DNA of 64,000 bases from Plastoroseomonas hellenica (GCF_018129085.1 NZ_JAAGBB010000020.1:62001-126000); one strand, 5' to 3'; counted from the stretch's first letter, positions 1 to 8,913 are shown. A program made the numbers and translations. The notes: a model not told the origin generated them from the sequence alone.

Positions 1-131
1 TCGCGCCGCGTTTCCTCGGCGCGGGCGGCGTTGCGGGCGTGCAGCACGACCTGGTGGCCCTGCTCGCCCAGCAGCTGGCCGGCCATCAGGCCGAGGCCGG
101 CCGAGGAGCCCGTGATGAAGATGCGGGACAT
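1..131 (-). CDS. SDR-family oxidoreductase, N-terminal fragment
   Basis: Reading the minus strand from the ATG at 131 gives MSRIFITGSSAGLGLMAG and continues off the left edge of the window. The TGSSAGLG stretch (about residues 7-14) is the TGxxxGxG dinucleotide-binding turn of classical short-chain dehydrogenases, followed by the expected helix and second strand (QVVLHARN). About 43 residues are visible, so neither the catalytic Tyr/Lys nor the substrate can be judged. The gene lies just downstream of the DUF3618 gene on the same strand with a 25-bp gap. Confidence 0.75.
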   Translation of the reverse strand, partial: MSRIFITGSSAGLGLMAGQLLGEQGHQVVLHARNAARAEETRR

Positions 132-156
132 GGGCCCAGCCGGGCGCGCCTTCGCC

Positions 157-1254
157 TCAACCCGGCGACTTTTCGGCCGGCCTGTTCGCATTCCGCTGCC
201 GCGCCGCCTCCTCGTCGTCCAAGGCCGCGCGCGTCTCGTCGGAGACCGTCTGGACGGCATCCGTGGCAGCGGCCGCGACCTGGCTCGCTGCGTCGGCCGC
301 GGCTTCTCCTGCCGCGCCGATGCCATCCCGGTCCAGCCGATCCCGGGCGTCGAGGTAGGCATCGGCGACCGCGTCCTTCACCTCCGCCGCCTGCTCACCG
401 AGGGTGTCGCGCAGCCGCTCGTAGCCTTCCTCCGCCGCTTCCTTGACCTCGCCCAGGGCGGCGTCACTGACCTCGCCCATCAGACGATCCTCCGCCTCCG
501 ACCGCGGCAGCAGGGCACCGATGGCGGCACCAGCCGCGAGACCCAGGGCACCGAGCAGAAGCGGCCGCTCTTCGACCATGGTCGCCCAGCCGCTCTTGGC
601 ACGCTCCGCCGCGCCAGCGACCGCATCGCGCGCGTCATGGTAGCGCATGCGCGCCTGCTGCGCCGCGGCACCGCCGGTGCGCGACGCGCGACCAGCGAGC
701 TCGGAGGTCGTATTGGCGACGCCGCGCATGGCGGCAGTGGCCTGGCCGGCGGCTTCCGAGATCGTCTCGCCGGCCGTGGCGGCGGCGCTCTTCGCGCTGT
801 CGCGCAGGGTGGCGGCCCCGCGGCCGACGCGTTCGCCGAGGCGCGGGGAGGCATCATCATGCGACGCCGGATCTCCGAATTCTCCACGCTCCCCGAAGCC
901 GGTCTCGTCATACTCCGGCAGGTATTCCGCATCGTCGGGCGGCGGCGGCAGGGCACGACGGCCCACCGGCGCCGGTGCCGCGCGACCCCTGTCGCCGGAC
1001 AGCGCCAGCCAGCCGATGCCCGCGCCGATCAGCAGGACAGGCAGCGGGTTGTCCCGGACCGAGCCGCCGAGATTCCGAAGGAATTCGGCACCGCCCGAAC
1101 TCCTCGCGTAGTCCACGACCTGATCCATGATCTGGCCGGGCGACATGCGCGCCCTGAGCTCATCGATGGTGTCGCTCACGCGGGCTCGGCTGCGTTCGAC
1201 ATCCCGCTCGATCTCGGCTGCCGTCCGGCCCTGCGGATCCGTGTTCGCGCTCAT
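157..1254 (-). CDS. DUF3618 domain-containing membrane-associated protein
   Basis: 365 aa. Residues about 10-60 carry the DUF3618 signature: a charged helix (AAEIERDVERSRARVSDTI) followed by LRARMSPGQIMDQV. A short hydrophobic segment follows near residue 75 (LPVLLIGAGIGWLAL). The middle is Ala/Arg-rich and likely helical, with a second hydrophobic glycine-rich segment (LLGALGLAAGAAIGALLP) that suits a membrane anchor. Proteins of this family have no defined reaction; they occur with holin-fold proteins in general-stress clusters of Alphaproteobacteria. The start overlaps the stop of the upstream holin-fold gene by 4 bases (ATGA), so the two are translationally coupled. It is the last gene of a three-gene operon. 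Confidence 0.85.
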   Translation of the reverse strand: MSANTDPQGRTAAEIERDVERSRARVSDTIDELRARMSPGQIMDQVVDYARSSGGAEFLRNLGGSVRDNPLPVLLIGAGIGWLALSGDRGRAAPAPVGRRALPPPPDDAEYLPEYDETGFGERGEFGDPASHDDASPRLGERVGRGAATLRDSAKSAAATAGETISEAAGQATAAMRGVANTTSELAGRASRTGGAAAQQARMRYHDARDAVAGAAERAKSGWATMVEERPLLLGALGLAAGAAIGALLPRSEAEDRLMGEVSDAALGEVKEAAEEGYERLRDTLGEQAAEVKDAVADAYLDARDRLDRDGIGAAGEAAADAASQVAAAATDAVQTVSDETRAALDDEEAARQRNANRPAEKSPG

Positions 1255-1643
1255 TCGACTTTCTCCCTGGCGACTGCGGCGTCCTTGGACAACTGATTGA
1301 CCGTGCGCTCCGGTGTCAGGCTTGCGGCTCTCAGCCGTCGCAACCCGGCGCTGAGCGCCAAGGCGCCACCCGCGCCGACCGCGACGGCGACGATCAATGC
1401 CGCGAGCGCGGGCGAGAGGCCCATGATCACCAGCCAGTGCACCAGGGCCTGCAGCAGGATGATCAGCGCCGCGAGCAGGAGAACCCCGCCGATCGCGATG
1501 CCGCCGGCCGCCCCGGCGATCTGGCCGATTTTCTCATTCACCTCGGCGCGCGCCAGCGCGAACTCCCGCCGGACGAGCTCCGAGGAGTCCTTCACGAGAT
1601 CGCCGAGAAGGTCCGGGACCGATCGGGTCGGATCAACGCTCAT
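1251..1643 (-). CDS. Phage-holin-fold family protein (DUF1469/holin III type)
   Basis: 130 aa. The N-terminal amphipathic helix (DLLGDLVKDSSELVRREFALARAEV) is typical of the family called 'phage holin family protein'. Two strongly hydrophobic segments follow (about residues 46-72 and 76-100), then a short charged tail. These chromosomal proteins are small two-helix membrane proteins and are not phage lysis genes here: there are no endolysin, spanin or structural genes nearby. The gene starts within the end of the upstream hypothetical gene (11-bp overlap) and overlaps the DUF3618 gene by 4 bp, which makes a compact operon of likely envelope-stress function. Confidence 0.85.
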   Translation of the reverse strand: MSVDPTRSVPDLLGDLVKDSSELVRREFALARAEVNEKIGQIAGAAGGIAIGGVLLLAALIILLQALVHWLVIMGLSPALAALIVAVAVGAGGALALSAGLRRLRAASLTPERTVNQLSKDAAVAREKVE

Positions 1644-2172
1644 GGCGGCCGCCTCCCGCAGCTTGGCGCCGGGTATTCCCGCCGCTGCTCATGGCGAAGC
1701 GGGCGGCGGCGAAGCCCGCCAGCATCGCGGCGCCGAAGAAAGCGGCAGGCTGGCGCTGTGCGAAGGCGCCCGCCTTGCCGAGCAGGTCGCCGAGACTCTG
1801 CGCCTTCAATGCCTCGGCAACGCCTTCCACGGAATCGGCCGCCGCGCGCACGTGCTTCGCGATGGCGGGCGAGCTCTCGTCCAGATCCTCGGCGGCATGG
1901 CGTATGGCGCGCGCCATGCCGAAGCCCTGCCTGGCGCCGGCTTCCTTCGTGTCTTCCGCGGCTCTCTCCGTGCGCGCGCGTGCGGCGTTCACGACGTCCT
2001 CGGCCTCCGCCTTGGCGGCGGCGGCAGTGGCCTCAGCCGTATCGGTCGCGGCGGAGGTGGCTTCGCCGGCGGGGATCCCGGCACCGGCGTGCCTGCCACT
2101 CTCGTCCTGCCCCGCATCCTGCCGCCGGTCTGCGTCGCCGCCGGCGCCGTGTGTGGAATTGCTCGCGCTCAT
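1633..2172 (-). CDS. Alanine-rich hypothetical protein, first gene of envelope/stress operon
   Basis: 179 aa from the ATG at 2172, chosen because AGGAGG lies about 7 bases upstream; the frame is open further upstream but lacks a comparable site. Residues 1-40 are polar and probably disordered. The middle is Ala/Glu-rich and helical, resembling late-embryogenesis or stress proteins. Near the C-terminus a hydrophobic Ala/Phe segment (AAFFGAAMLAGFAAARFAM) could be a membrane anchor. The layout resembles proteins annotated as nutrient-deprivation-induced that sit beside DUF3618 and holin-fold genes. The function is unknown and the naming rests on context. Confidence 0.7.
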   Translation of the reverse strand: MSASNSTHGAGGDADRRQDAGQDESGRHAGAGIPAGEATSAATDTAEATAAAAKAEAEDVVNAARARTERAAEDTKEAGARQGFGMARAIRHAAEDLDESSPAIAKHVRAAADSVEGVAEALKAQSLGDLLGKAGAFAQRQPAAFFGAAMLAGFAAARFAMSSGGNTRRQAAGGGRHER

Positions 2173-2568
2173 TGGACGTCCTCCTGGGCGCGTCGCCCGC
2201 AGCCTTGGCGCCTTGGAAGATCCCGGCCGGCGAGCGCGCGCTGACAAAACGGATTCGGTGTTTTCCGGTTGCTGGGGAATCGCGTTGTGCCGCGGACGTG
2301 TTGCGCGCCCTTCGACCCTGACCGGCTGCGCCGCTGGTGCCCGATCATGCGGCGCCTGATCGACCACGCCGACGTGCTGGACAGGGCGTTCGATGGATCT
2401 GCCGGTTGCACCGCCGCCATGCGTCCGGTGCCGGCAGCAACGCCCGATCGCCGGGCTTGGCTTTGGCTGAAACGGCGGCGTCAGAATCCGGTCCGGACGC
2501 CTCTTTCATTGTCGGCCCAGCCTTCCTGGTGTGCCGGGAGCATCGCGGCCGCCGGCCCATGCCGGGCT
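2173..2568. other. Intergenic region, 396 bp
   Basis: This stretch separates the start of the stress operon (2172) from the end of the MFS gene (2569), both on the minus strand. It holds a candidate EcfG-type promoter for the operon. Short open frames inside it have no family resemblance and no good ribosome sites, so I read them as GC-rich noise. Confidence 0.5.
2248..2272 (-). promoter_or_regulatory. Candidate sigma-EcfG general-stress promoter
   Basis: Read on the minus strand: GCAAC, 16 bases, then CGTT. The alphaproteobacterial EcfG consensus is GGAAC-N16/17-CGTT, so 8 of 9 positions match with correct spacing. It ends 75 bp before the ATG of the first gene of the stress operon. A match this short can arise by chance; the operon content makes it plausible. 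Confidence 0.4.
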
Positions 2569-3837
2569 CTATTCAGGATATTGACTTCCGCACGGCGCGC
2601 CGATGCCAAGGAGATGCTCGCCGCGGCTGGCGAGCACCAGGCCAGCGCCGAGCAGCGCGCAGGCCGCGCCGAGCAGATAGACCGCGGCATAGCCGAACTG
2701 GCCGGCGATCAGCCCGGCCGCGGGACCGGCCAGGCCATAGGCGATGTCGAGGAAGGCGACGAAGCCGCCCATGGCGCTGCCGCGGTTCGCCGGCGGCACC
2801 CGCTTCAGCGCCTCGACGCCGAGGGCGGGGAAGATCAGCGCGCAGCCGAGGCCGGTGACGAGGGCGCCCGCGAGCGCCACGCCCTCCGACGGCGCCGCCC
2901 AGAGCATCGCCTGGCCGATGGCTTCGACGAGCAGCGACCAGAGCGCGACGCGATAGCCGCCGATCCTGTCGGGCAGGTGCCCGAGCATCACGCGCACGGC
3001 GATGAAGCCGATGCCGAAGGCGGTCATCACCAGCCCCGCATGCCCCCAGCCATGCGCCGCGAAATAGAGGGAGGCGAAGGCGGTGAGCCCCGACAGCCCC
3101 ACCCCCTGCAGCATCAGGCCGAGCCCTTCCTTCCAGATCTGGCCGATCACGCGATGGAAGGGCAGCCGTGGCCCGGCCGGTGAGATATGGGCGGCCGCGC
3201 GGAGGGCGATGCCGGCCGCGACCAGCGGCGCGGCGAGGCAGGCGGCCATGGCGGCCTGCAGGCCCCAGGCCTGGTAGAGCGCCATGCCGATCGGCGCGCC
3301 GATGGCGAGTGCGGCGAACATCGCGATCCCGGTCCAGGACATCGATAGCCCCGCGCGTTCCGGCCCGACCGAGGCGATCGACCAGGAGACGCAGCCGGTG
3401 ACGAACTGGCTCTCCCCGAAGCCCGCCGCGAGCCGGCCCAGGATGATGACGGCGAGGCCGGCCGCCGGCGGCAGCCCGGGCATGGCGGCGGTGAGATAGA
3501 GCAGCCCGCCCAGCGCGCAGAATGCCGCACCCTGCAGGGCTGCCCGCCTGCCGCCCTGCTGGTCCGTCACGCGGCCGGCATAGCCACGCGTCAGCACCGT
3601 CGCCAGGAACTGGATGCCGATCACGAGCCCGACGGTCAGGCTGCCGAAGCCGAGCCCGTCATGCAGGAAGAGCGGCAGCACCGGCAGCGGCAGGCCGACC
3701 GCGAGATAGCCGCAGAAGAGTGCGGCGATGATGCCCGGCGCGGGGCGGGGCAGGGGGTGCGCGGCCGCGCGCGGCGCCGCGGCTGACGATGCCGACATGG
3801 CAGGCTCCATCGTATCGGGGGAAGTGGGGGGACTCAT
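2569..3837 (-). CDS. MFS transporter, YhhS-like
   Basis: 422 aa with about twelve hydrophobic helices after a short polar N-terminus. It fits the YhhS-like branch of the major facilitator superfamily: the opening helix (YLAVGLPLPVLPLFLHDGLG), the GLVIGIQFLATVLTR stretch, and a loop of the G-R-x-x-D type (GYAGRVTDQQGGRRAAL) are arranged as in that group. Members are proton-coupled exporters of small molecules; the substrate cannot be read from sequence. It starts 4 bp inside the end of the amidohydrolase gene (ATGA overlap), so the two are one operon, and it may move the substrate or product of that enzyme. Confidence 0.85.
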   Translation of the reverse strand: MSPPTSPDTMEPAMSASSAAAPRAAAHPLPRPAPGIIAALFCGYLAVGLPLPVLPLFLHDGLGFGSLTVGLVIGIQFLATVLTRGYAGRVTDQQGGRRAALQGAAFCALGGLLYLTAAMPGLPPAAGLAVIILGRLAAGFGESQFVTGCVSWSIASVGPERAGLSMSWTGIAMFAALAIGAPIGMALYQAWGLQAAMAACLAAPLVAAGIALRAAAHISPAGPRLPFHRVIGQIWKEGLGLMLQGVGLSGLTAFASLYFAAHGWGHAGLVMTAFGIGFIAVRVMLGHLPDRIGGYRVALWSLLVEAIGQAMLWAAPSEGVALAGALVTGLGCALIFPALGVEALKRVPPANRGSAMGGFVAFLDIAYGLAGPAAGLIAGQFGYAAVYLLGAACALLGAGLVLASRGEHLLGIGAPCGSQYPE

Positions 3838-5159
3838 GCCGCTGCGCGGACGCCCGGCCGGTAGCCGCTGGCCTGCAGCAGATGATCGCGGGAGGCGGTG
3901 ACCTCGGCGGCCAGCTTCGCCAGATCGACATCGATCAGCTTGCCGCCGCGCTTGCGGAAGCGGCCGGCGACCATGACGGCATCGACATCCGCGCGCCCGA
4001 CCGCCTGGACGATGGTGCCGATGGCATCGCCCACCGGGAAGACGCCGATGCCATCGGTGCGGATCATGATGATGTCCGCCTGCTTGCCCGGCGCCAGCGT
4101 GCCGATCGCGCCTTCCAGCCCGGCGGCGCGGGCGCCGTTGACGGTCGCCGCTTCCAGCACCGCCCGCACCGTGATCGGCGCCGGCGCATCCGCTTCGCCG
4201 CGGAAGCGGCGATGGCGCATGGTCGTGCGCTGCTGGCCGAACAGGGCCTGCATCTCCCCGAACATGTCGCTGCCGAAGGCGGTGTCGAGATCGATGCCGA
4301 GGGCGGGCGCCAGCCCGTGATCGTGAGCCTGCTGCCAGGCGAAGCCCTCACCGTCGAAGCCGAACAGCGCGTCCGAGCGCGGATTGACGGTGATGGCGAC
4401 GCCCGCCGCCGCGAAGCGCCGCCAGGCCTCTTCGGGGATGCGGGTGCAGTGGTTGAAGATGTTGTGCGGGCCGAGCAACGCCACGCAGTCCGGCGGCAGC
4501 GTCGCGAGGTCGCCGATGAACTCGGTCAGGATCCGCAGGTCGAGGCCGCGGGCAACCTTCCACCAGTCGAGATTGAACTGGCCGAAGAGCCCGACGCGCA
4601 CCAAGGCCCCATCGCCGTTCCAGCGCCGCGCCAGCCGCGCCAGATCCCCCGGCAGATGCGCGGCGGAGGCCTGCTTGTCCATGGCAGCGCCCACCATGTG
4701 CAGCGCCCGGATGCCGGTGCTTTCAAGCGCATCCAGCGCGGCGTCGCTGTGCTCCCCGCTGCGGGCGTTGTGGCAGGCATCGATGATGGTGGTGATGCCG
4801 GCATCGAGGCAGGCCAGCGCCGTCAGCCTTGTGCTGAGATGCATGTCGACCGGCCGGTACTGCGCGCCGAGCGTCTCCGCCACGACCCCGATATAGGCGA
4901 AGAGGTCATCGACATCCGGCAGCATCCGCCTGATAGCGCCGAGCCAGGCATGGTGATGCGCATCGATGAGCCCGGGCAGGATGATGCAGCCCGCGGCGTC
5001 GATGATCTCGGCGCCCTCGGCCGGGAGATCGGCGCCGATCGCGGCGATGCGGCTGCCTTCGACCAGCACGTCGCCGGTGGCGAGGTCAGAATGCCCCGCA
5101 TCCAAGGTGATGACGGTGCCGCCGCGGAAGAGCGTGCGGCCTGGGTGTTGCGCGGTCAT
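3834..5159 (-). CDS. Amidohydrolase family protein (TRZ/ATZ, cytosine/guanine deaminase-like)
   Basis: 441 aa. Metal-dependent hydrolase of the amidohydrolase superfamily. The N-terminal beta domain ends at PGLIDAHHHAWLGAIR (HxH metal site, about residue 66). Later ligands fit the pattern: NHCT (His, about residue 236) and LGIDLDTAFG (Asp, about residue 290). The C-terminal GTLAPGKQADIIMI block is typical of deaminases and chlorohydrolases acting on heterocycles. The substrate is unknown. It forms an operon with the MFS gene and is divergent from a LysR regulator that probably controls both. Confidence 0.85.
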   Translation of the reverse strand: MTAQHPGRTLFRGGTVITLDAGHSDLATGDVLVEGSRIAAIGADLPAEGAEIIDAAGCIILPGLIDAHHHAWLGAIRRMLPDVDDLFAYIGVVAETLGAQYRPVDMHLSTRLTALACLDAGITTIIDACHNARSGEHSDAALDALESTGIRALHMVGAAMDKQASAAHLPGDLARLARRWNGDGALVRVGLFGQFNLDWWKVARGLDLRILTEFIGDLATLPPDCVALLGPHNIFNHCTRIPEEAWRRFAAAGVAITVNPRSDALFGFDGEGFAWQQAHDHGLAPALGIDLDTAFGSDMFGEMQALFGQQRTTMRHRRFRGEADAPAPITVRAVLEAATVNGARAAGLEGAIGTLAPGKQADIIMIRTDGIGVFPVGDAIGTIVQAVGRADVDAVMVAGRFRKRGGKLIDVDLAKLAAEVTASRDHLLQASGYRPGVRAAA

Positions 5160-5246
5160 GGGTCATGTCCCTGTCGTGGGGGCCGGGCTGCCGGCCTTCG
5201 GGCGGGACTATCGGGGCCTGACATCCTTGAATTAAGTGCCGATACG

Positions 5247-5273
5247 TCAGATGATTCCTGACTGAATATCAGG
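5247..5273. promoter_or_regulatory. Overlapping palindromes, likely LysR operator
   Basis: TCAG-N7-CTGA (5247-5261) and CCTGA-N7-TCAGG (5257-5273) overlap by five bases in the divergent region between the amidohydrolase and the LysR gene. LysR regulators bind such dyads with a T-N11-A type core. The second dyad reaches to within 9 bp of the LysR start, which suits autorepression. Confidence 0.5.
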
Positions 5274-5281
5274 ATGGGGCC

Positions 5282-6187
5282 ATGGGCTTCGACGGGCGGA
5301 TCCTGTCCGGGGTCAGCGTGCTGGCGGCGGTGGTCGAAGGCGGCAGCTTCGTGAAGGCCGCAGGGCTGATCGGCATCACCGATTCCGGGGTCAGCCGGGC
5401 GATCGGCCGGCTGGAGGCGCGGCTCGGCGTCCGGCTGCTCGACCGCACCACGCGCGCCGTCACCCTGACCGATGAAGGCCGGCGCTTCTATGAGGCGGTG
5501 AAGCCGCATCTCGCGGGGATCGAGGATGCAGCGGCGATCGCTTCCGGCGCCGTCTCAGCCGTGCGCGGAAGGCTGAAGGTCGATATCGATCCCTTCTTCC
5601 TGCCGCTGGTGCTGGCCGGAAGGCTCGGGGAATTCTGCGACCGCCACCCCGAGCTCGCGATCGAATTCGTGACCAGCGAGCGCGTCGGTGACCTGGTGTC
5701 GGAGGGGATCGACCTCGCCATCCGCTTCGGCCGGCCGCGTTTCGCGAGCCTCGTCGCGCGCAAGCTGATCGAGGCGCCGATCCTGACCGTCGCCGCGCCG
5801 CGCTACATCGAGCGCCATGGCCGGCCTGGCCATCCGTTGGAGCTGGCGCGGCATCGCTGCCTGCAATTCCTCGATCCCCACACCGGGCGGCCCTATGACT
5901 GGGAATTCGTCAGCGGCCGGGAGGTGATCGAGGTTCCGACCTCTGGCCCGCTGACCTTCACCGATCCGAAGTCGATGCTGGAGGAATGCGTGGCCGGCAG
6001 CGGCATCGCCCAGGTGATCGGCTGGGGCGTGCGGGAGCTGCTGGCCAGCGGCCGGCTGATCGATCTGTTCCCGGACTGGCATGGCGAGCGCTTTCCGCTG
6101 TTTGCCTTCCATCCGTCGCGGAAGCATCCGCCAGCCAAGGTGCGGGCGTTCGTTGATTTCTGCGTGGAGGTCGTTGGGTCGCTTTAA
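5282..6187 (+). CDS. LysR-family transcriptional regulator
   Basis: 301 aa. The N-terminal winged helix-turn-helix spans about residues 1-60, with the usual pattern (VVEGGSFVKAAGLIGITDSGVSRAIGRLE is the recognition region, cut here to its key parts: GSFVKAA and SGVSRAIGRLE). The linker and substrate-binding domain (about 90-300) follow. It is divergently transcribed from the amidohydrolase-MFS operon with 122 bp between them, the classic LysR arrangement, and overlapping palindromes sit just before its start. An AGGATGGGG site supports the ATG at 5282. The effector is unknown but probably relates to the amidohydrolase substrate. Confidence 0.9.
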   Translation: MGFDGRILSGVSVLAAVVEGGSFVKAAGLIGITDSGVSRAIGRLEARLGVRLLDRTTRAVTLTDEGRRFYEAVKPHLAGIEDAAAIASGAVSAVRGRLKVDIDPFFLPLVLAGRLGEFCDRHPELAIEFVTSERVGDLVSEGIDLAIRFGRPRFASLVARKLIEAPILTVAAPRYIERHGRPGHPLELARHRCLQFLDPHTGRPYDWEFVSGREVIEVPTSGPLTFTDPKSMLEECVAGSGIAQVIGWGVRELLASGRLIDLFPDWHGERFPLFAFHPSRKHPPAKVRAFVDFCVEVVGSL

Positions 6188-6841
6188 TTGGTCTGCGCTG
6201 CCCTGCTGAAGCGCTGGATGCTTAGGACCATTCGTTCTAGATCGATCGTCGTCACTACGGGCATGCTGCTCTCAGTATCCGCCGCGATCCTGCACAACGC
6301 GCTGCATTTGAACGCGGCGAAGCTGTTCCAGGAACCCACTGCTGGCCCCGGTACAGCCGGGTGGGGCGGCGCTACTTCAGCCAGTCGCTCCGCCCTGACG
6401 TGCCGCCGTCGGAGGGTCCGCGGCCGCTAGCGGAAATGAGCTGATCGCGCCGACGCTAGCGGAGGCGGAGGCAGACGTGCCGGAGGTGAGGGGGCAGTGG
6501 CGAGATGACTCTGGGGTGTGACTTGATTTAACCTGGATGCATCGCTTGGCGCTTGCCGCAGAGGAGCGGCAGTAGTCTGGCTTGGCCGGCGTGGTATCGA
6601 GGCCAGCACGAGCGGAGCGACAAGTCTGCGTTGTGTACAGTGTCGAGCCGCCTCTGGGTCGGCGCGTGCTACTTCGGCGCCATCGTGGCCAGCAGGTCGA
6701 ATAGATTATGCTGATAATCCAGGCGCTCAGAGCGTCATATTCGAAAATTTACTTTCCGATCTCGTAATAATGCACGGTTATGGACAAGGATTGTTTCTGG
6801 GGGAGGCTTTCATATTGTAGGGAATACCCTATAATTCTGAT
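6188..6841. other. Non-coding left margin of the low-GC island
   Basis: 654 bp without a convincing gene. An 80-codon frame begins right after the LysR stop but has no ribosome site or recognisable motif; a piece of it (MLRTIRSRSIVVTTGMLL) might be a decayed membrane-protein N-terminus. Base composition falls from GC-rich to AT-richer across this stretch, with A/T-rich sequence near 6690-6840. No integrase, tRNA or IS was seen. Confidence 0.4.
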
Positions 6842-7144
6842 ATGCCGACGAAAGCCGAAAGCTCGCGCGAGCGTAGATGGGTAATTGTTGCTCCTGATGG
6901 ACGCTATGTGAGCTTGGGTCGTCATGGCGACCCAAGCGAGCAGGAAATCACCGAGGCGGAGAAGGCTCTGCGCGTACAAGGGCTCAGCGGCTGGCTTGCG
7001 GTCATGGAAGGCAATCCGTGGGTCGGAAAGATGCCAAAATTCCTGGAGGTGAGACCATTGGCAGAGCCGACTACAGCCTTCAGCGATGCTGTAGCCGCGT
7101 GCATTGCTAAAATTCTTGAAAAACGTTCCACTGCAAAGAAATAG
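6842..7144 (+). CDS. Small conserved-looking hypothetical protein
   Basis: 100 aa. The pattern DGRYVSLGRHGDPSEQEI followed by LRVQGLSGWLAVMEG reads like a folded, conserved small domain and not random GC translation. I have the impression of similar unnamed proteins in Alphaproteobacteria but cannot name a family. It has no signal or membrane segment. It is convergent with the GHKL ATPase gene (38 bp apart) and lies in the low-GC island, so it may be cargo of the same transfer. No function is assigned. Confidence 0.6.
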   Translation: MPTKAESSRERRWVIVAPDGRYVSLGRHGDPSEQEITEAEKALRVQGLSGWLAVMEGNPWVGKMPKFLEVRPLAEPTTAFSDAVAACIAKILEKRSTAKK

Positions 7145-7182
7145 TATTACGGAATTCAATTTTAGAGCGTCAATTACGAATA

Positions 7183-8913
7183 TTATGGTGCGTTATGCTC
7201 TAGCAAGATACGTAAAGTCGGCAACACGGAATTTCGAAATTCTGTAACCTGGGATCCGCCCGTCAAAATGCCATCCTCGTGTACAATGCCATTGATTTTC
7301 TTTACGTACCCCTTGAAACTTTCGCACCCGTATCGGCAGGTTCGCCTTTCGTGTTCAGGGAAGGCATCTTCGTGTTTGACTAACCATTCAAGGACATTGT
7401 CGAGAGTGGGAGAAAAATTCTTCTTTTGAGCGTCAGAAAACGGACGCCCTTGCGCGGCTTGGTTTACAAAAACGAGTTCTTTTACCTCTCCATACCGTTT
7501 GATGCGTTTCAAATAATCGATCAATACGATTTCGAAGAAGCCGCGAAGCAGGAGAGCCGAGGCGTAGGGAAAATCTCCAATCTCCATCCTCACCGCCTCG
7601 TCCGCAAGCGAACGTACCTTGGGTGAGGAGGTTCTAATTTTGCACGTATGGAAGAGTGTGGTGTGGGTTTCTGTATGAATTAAATCTTTATCATGGCGAT
7701 TCGGATCTGGCGAGTTTTGGGATGGGGCGGGCATATTATCTTTGGCAGGACCGCTGGCCGGCGCGTCAGCGGCCCGACCTGGGATTTTCCCTGAACTGGG
7801 AGCTGCAGTCGAACGTTGGCGGTCGCCTCTAGAACGTAATCTGTTCTTCTGAGCTCTGAACTCGTCAGCAATTCCTTTGAGCCAAATGACAGATTCTCGA
7901 TGAGCTTCGCTTGAAACGTTAATTCCTGCTTTCTTGCTGTCCCAGGGGAGTAATTCGGGGTCCTCCGAAACGTAGTGTACCCAGCCGAGGAAGCCGGCAT
8001 ACTCGTTGTGCCAACCAGTCGTCCAGCCGGTCCGCTCAGTGCGATCCGATGAAAGAATAATACGGTCGTTGCAGACGACATACCACCCTTGCTCACTGGA
8101 GATCGCTCGATGGCGCGCTTCGTCGTAGTCGGATTCCAGACCCTTAATTCGATAATCTTCGTGAAGTCCAGCCTCGGCGAATACACCTACCCCTAAGCGA
8201 GTTTCCATGTACTGCATAGCGCGTCGCACAGGACCTACGTCTTGCTCTCGCACCGTTGGACCGAACGGGCCGATAATTGTACCATTTAGTCGAATCTCTA
8301 TACCTTTTCGCGTGAAGATGCCGTAGCGACGCTTTACCCCGTCCGTGAGGCGATCAATCCAGAGGCTTGACCGAACGTCCGCGGCGACATCTGAACGGAG
8401 GCCGGTGATTCTGATGGCGGTGCTCTTGCTCCCGCTCGACGAACGACGCTCGGCTAGAAGAGGCTGATCACCGGCAGCTAAGACGCTGGCCTCGGTGAAT
8501 GCGAAGCGAAATGCGCCGTTTCCATTGTCCGTCTCAAGCGCGATCGAAGTACCTAACTTGAAGATGGCGCGCTTGAGGCCTACGCCGAAGTGACCGATAC
8601 CAAATGGATGACGCGACTTTGCGCCGGTACGAAAGGCTCGTCTCGAGAGATCGATTTCCTCCATTCCAGAGCAGTTATCTTTAATACTCAGCGATGAATC
8701 TGTGAAAACAAGGTCAATATGAAAGCCAGCATAGGAGTCTGGAAGACCACGCTGATCCTTTTTTGCGTTACCAAAGCTGAGTAACTCATTGCGTGCGGCA
8801 TCGATGGAGTTATCGATAAGATCAAAAATACACTCCATCGAGGAAATGTCGGTGGAGAGACCCCTGATCAGGTAGGCGGGGTCCGCTCCAAAGTGGACCG
8901 GAACCAAGGTCAT
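7183..8913 (-). CDS. GHKL-family ATPase, MORC/MutL-like, larger paralogue of a defence module
   Basis: 576 aa. Bergerat-fold ATP site: N-box DLIDNSIDAA (31-40), G1 box IKDNCSGM (77-84) and G2 box GIGHFGVGLKRAI (105-117). A transducer-like region follows, with EQGWYVVCNDRIILSSD and LPWDSKKAGIN, co-linear with the second ATPase at 11349-12671. A low-complexity linker (about 360-420) leads to a C-terminal helical domain (about 425-576) that the paralogue lacks. Such ATPases, with DNA methylases and Vsr-type nucleases, form the MORC-like restriction systems described by Iyer, Abhiman and Aravind (2008). I infer ATP-dependent DNA clamping or nuclease control. It is the last gene of the minus-strand operon, with a 122-bp gap before it. 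Confidence 0.85.
   Translation of the reverse strand: MTLVPVHFGADPAYLIRGLSTDISSMECIFDLIDNSIDAARNELLSFGNAKKDQRGLPDSYAGFHIDLVFTDSSLSIKDNCSGMEEIDLSRRAFRTGAKSRHPFGIGHFGVGLKRAIFKLGTSIALETDNGNGAFRFAFTEASVLAAGDQPLLAERRSSSGSKSTAIRITGLRSDVAADVRSSLWIDRLTDGVKRRYGIFTRKGIEIRLNGTIIGPFGPTVREQDVGPVRRAMQYMETRLGVGVFAEAGLHEDYRIKGLESDYDEARHRAISSEQGWYVVCNDRIILSSDRTERTGWTTGWHNEYAGFLGWVHYVSEDPELLPWDSKKAGINVSSEAHRESVIWLKGIADEFRAQKNRLRSRGDRQRSTAAPSSGKIPGRAADAPASGPAKDNMPAPSQNSPDPNRHDKDLIHTETHTTLFHTCKIRTSSPKVRSLADEAVRMEIGDFPYASALLLRGFFEIVLIDYLKRIKRYGEVKELVFVNQAAQGRPFSDAQKKNFSPTLDNVLEWLVKHEDAFPEHERRTCRYGCESFKGYVKKINGIVHEDGILTGGSQVTEFRNSVLPTLRILLEHNAP

Noticed and set aside
31-1296. Long plus-strand open frame of about 420 codons
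   Set aside because: It lies opposite the DUF3618 gene, is Arg/Gly-rich without any motif, and comes from GC-biased third positions.
1251-1643. Evidence of a prophage from the holin-fold protein
   Set aside because: No endolysin, capsid, tail or integrase genes are present, and the family is chromosomal in stress operons.
6188-6430. 80-codon frame after the LysR gene
   Set aside because: No ribosome site, no recognisable domain, and composition like the surrounding non-coding DNA.
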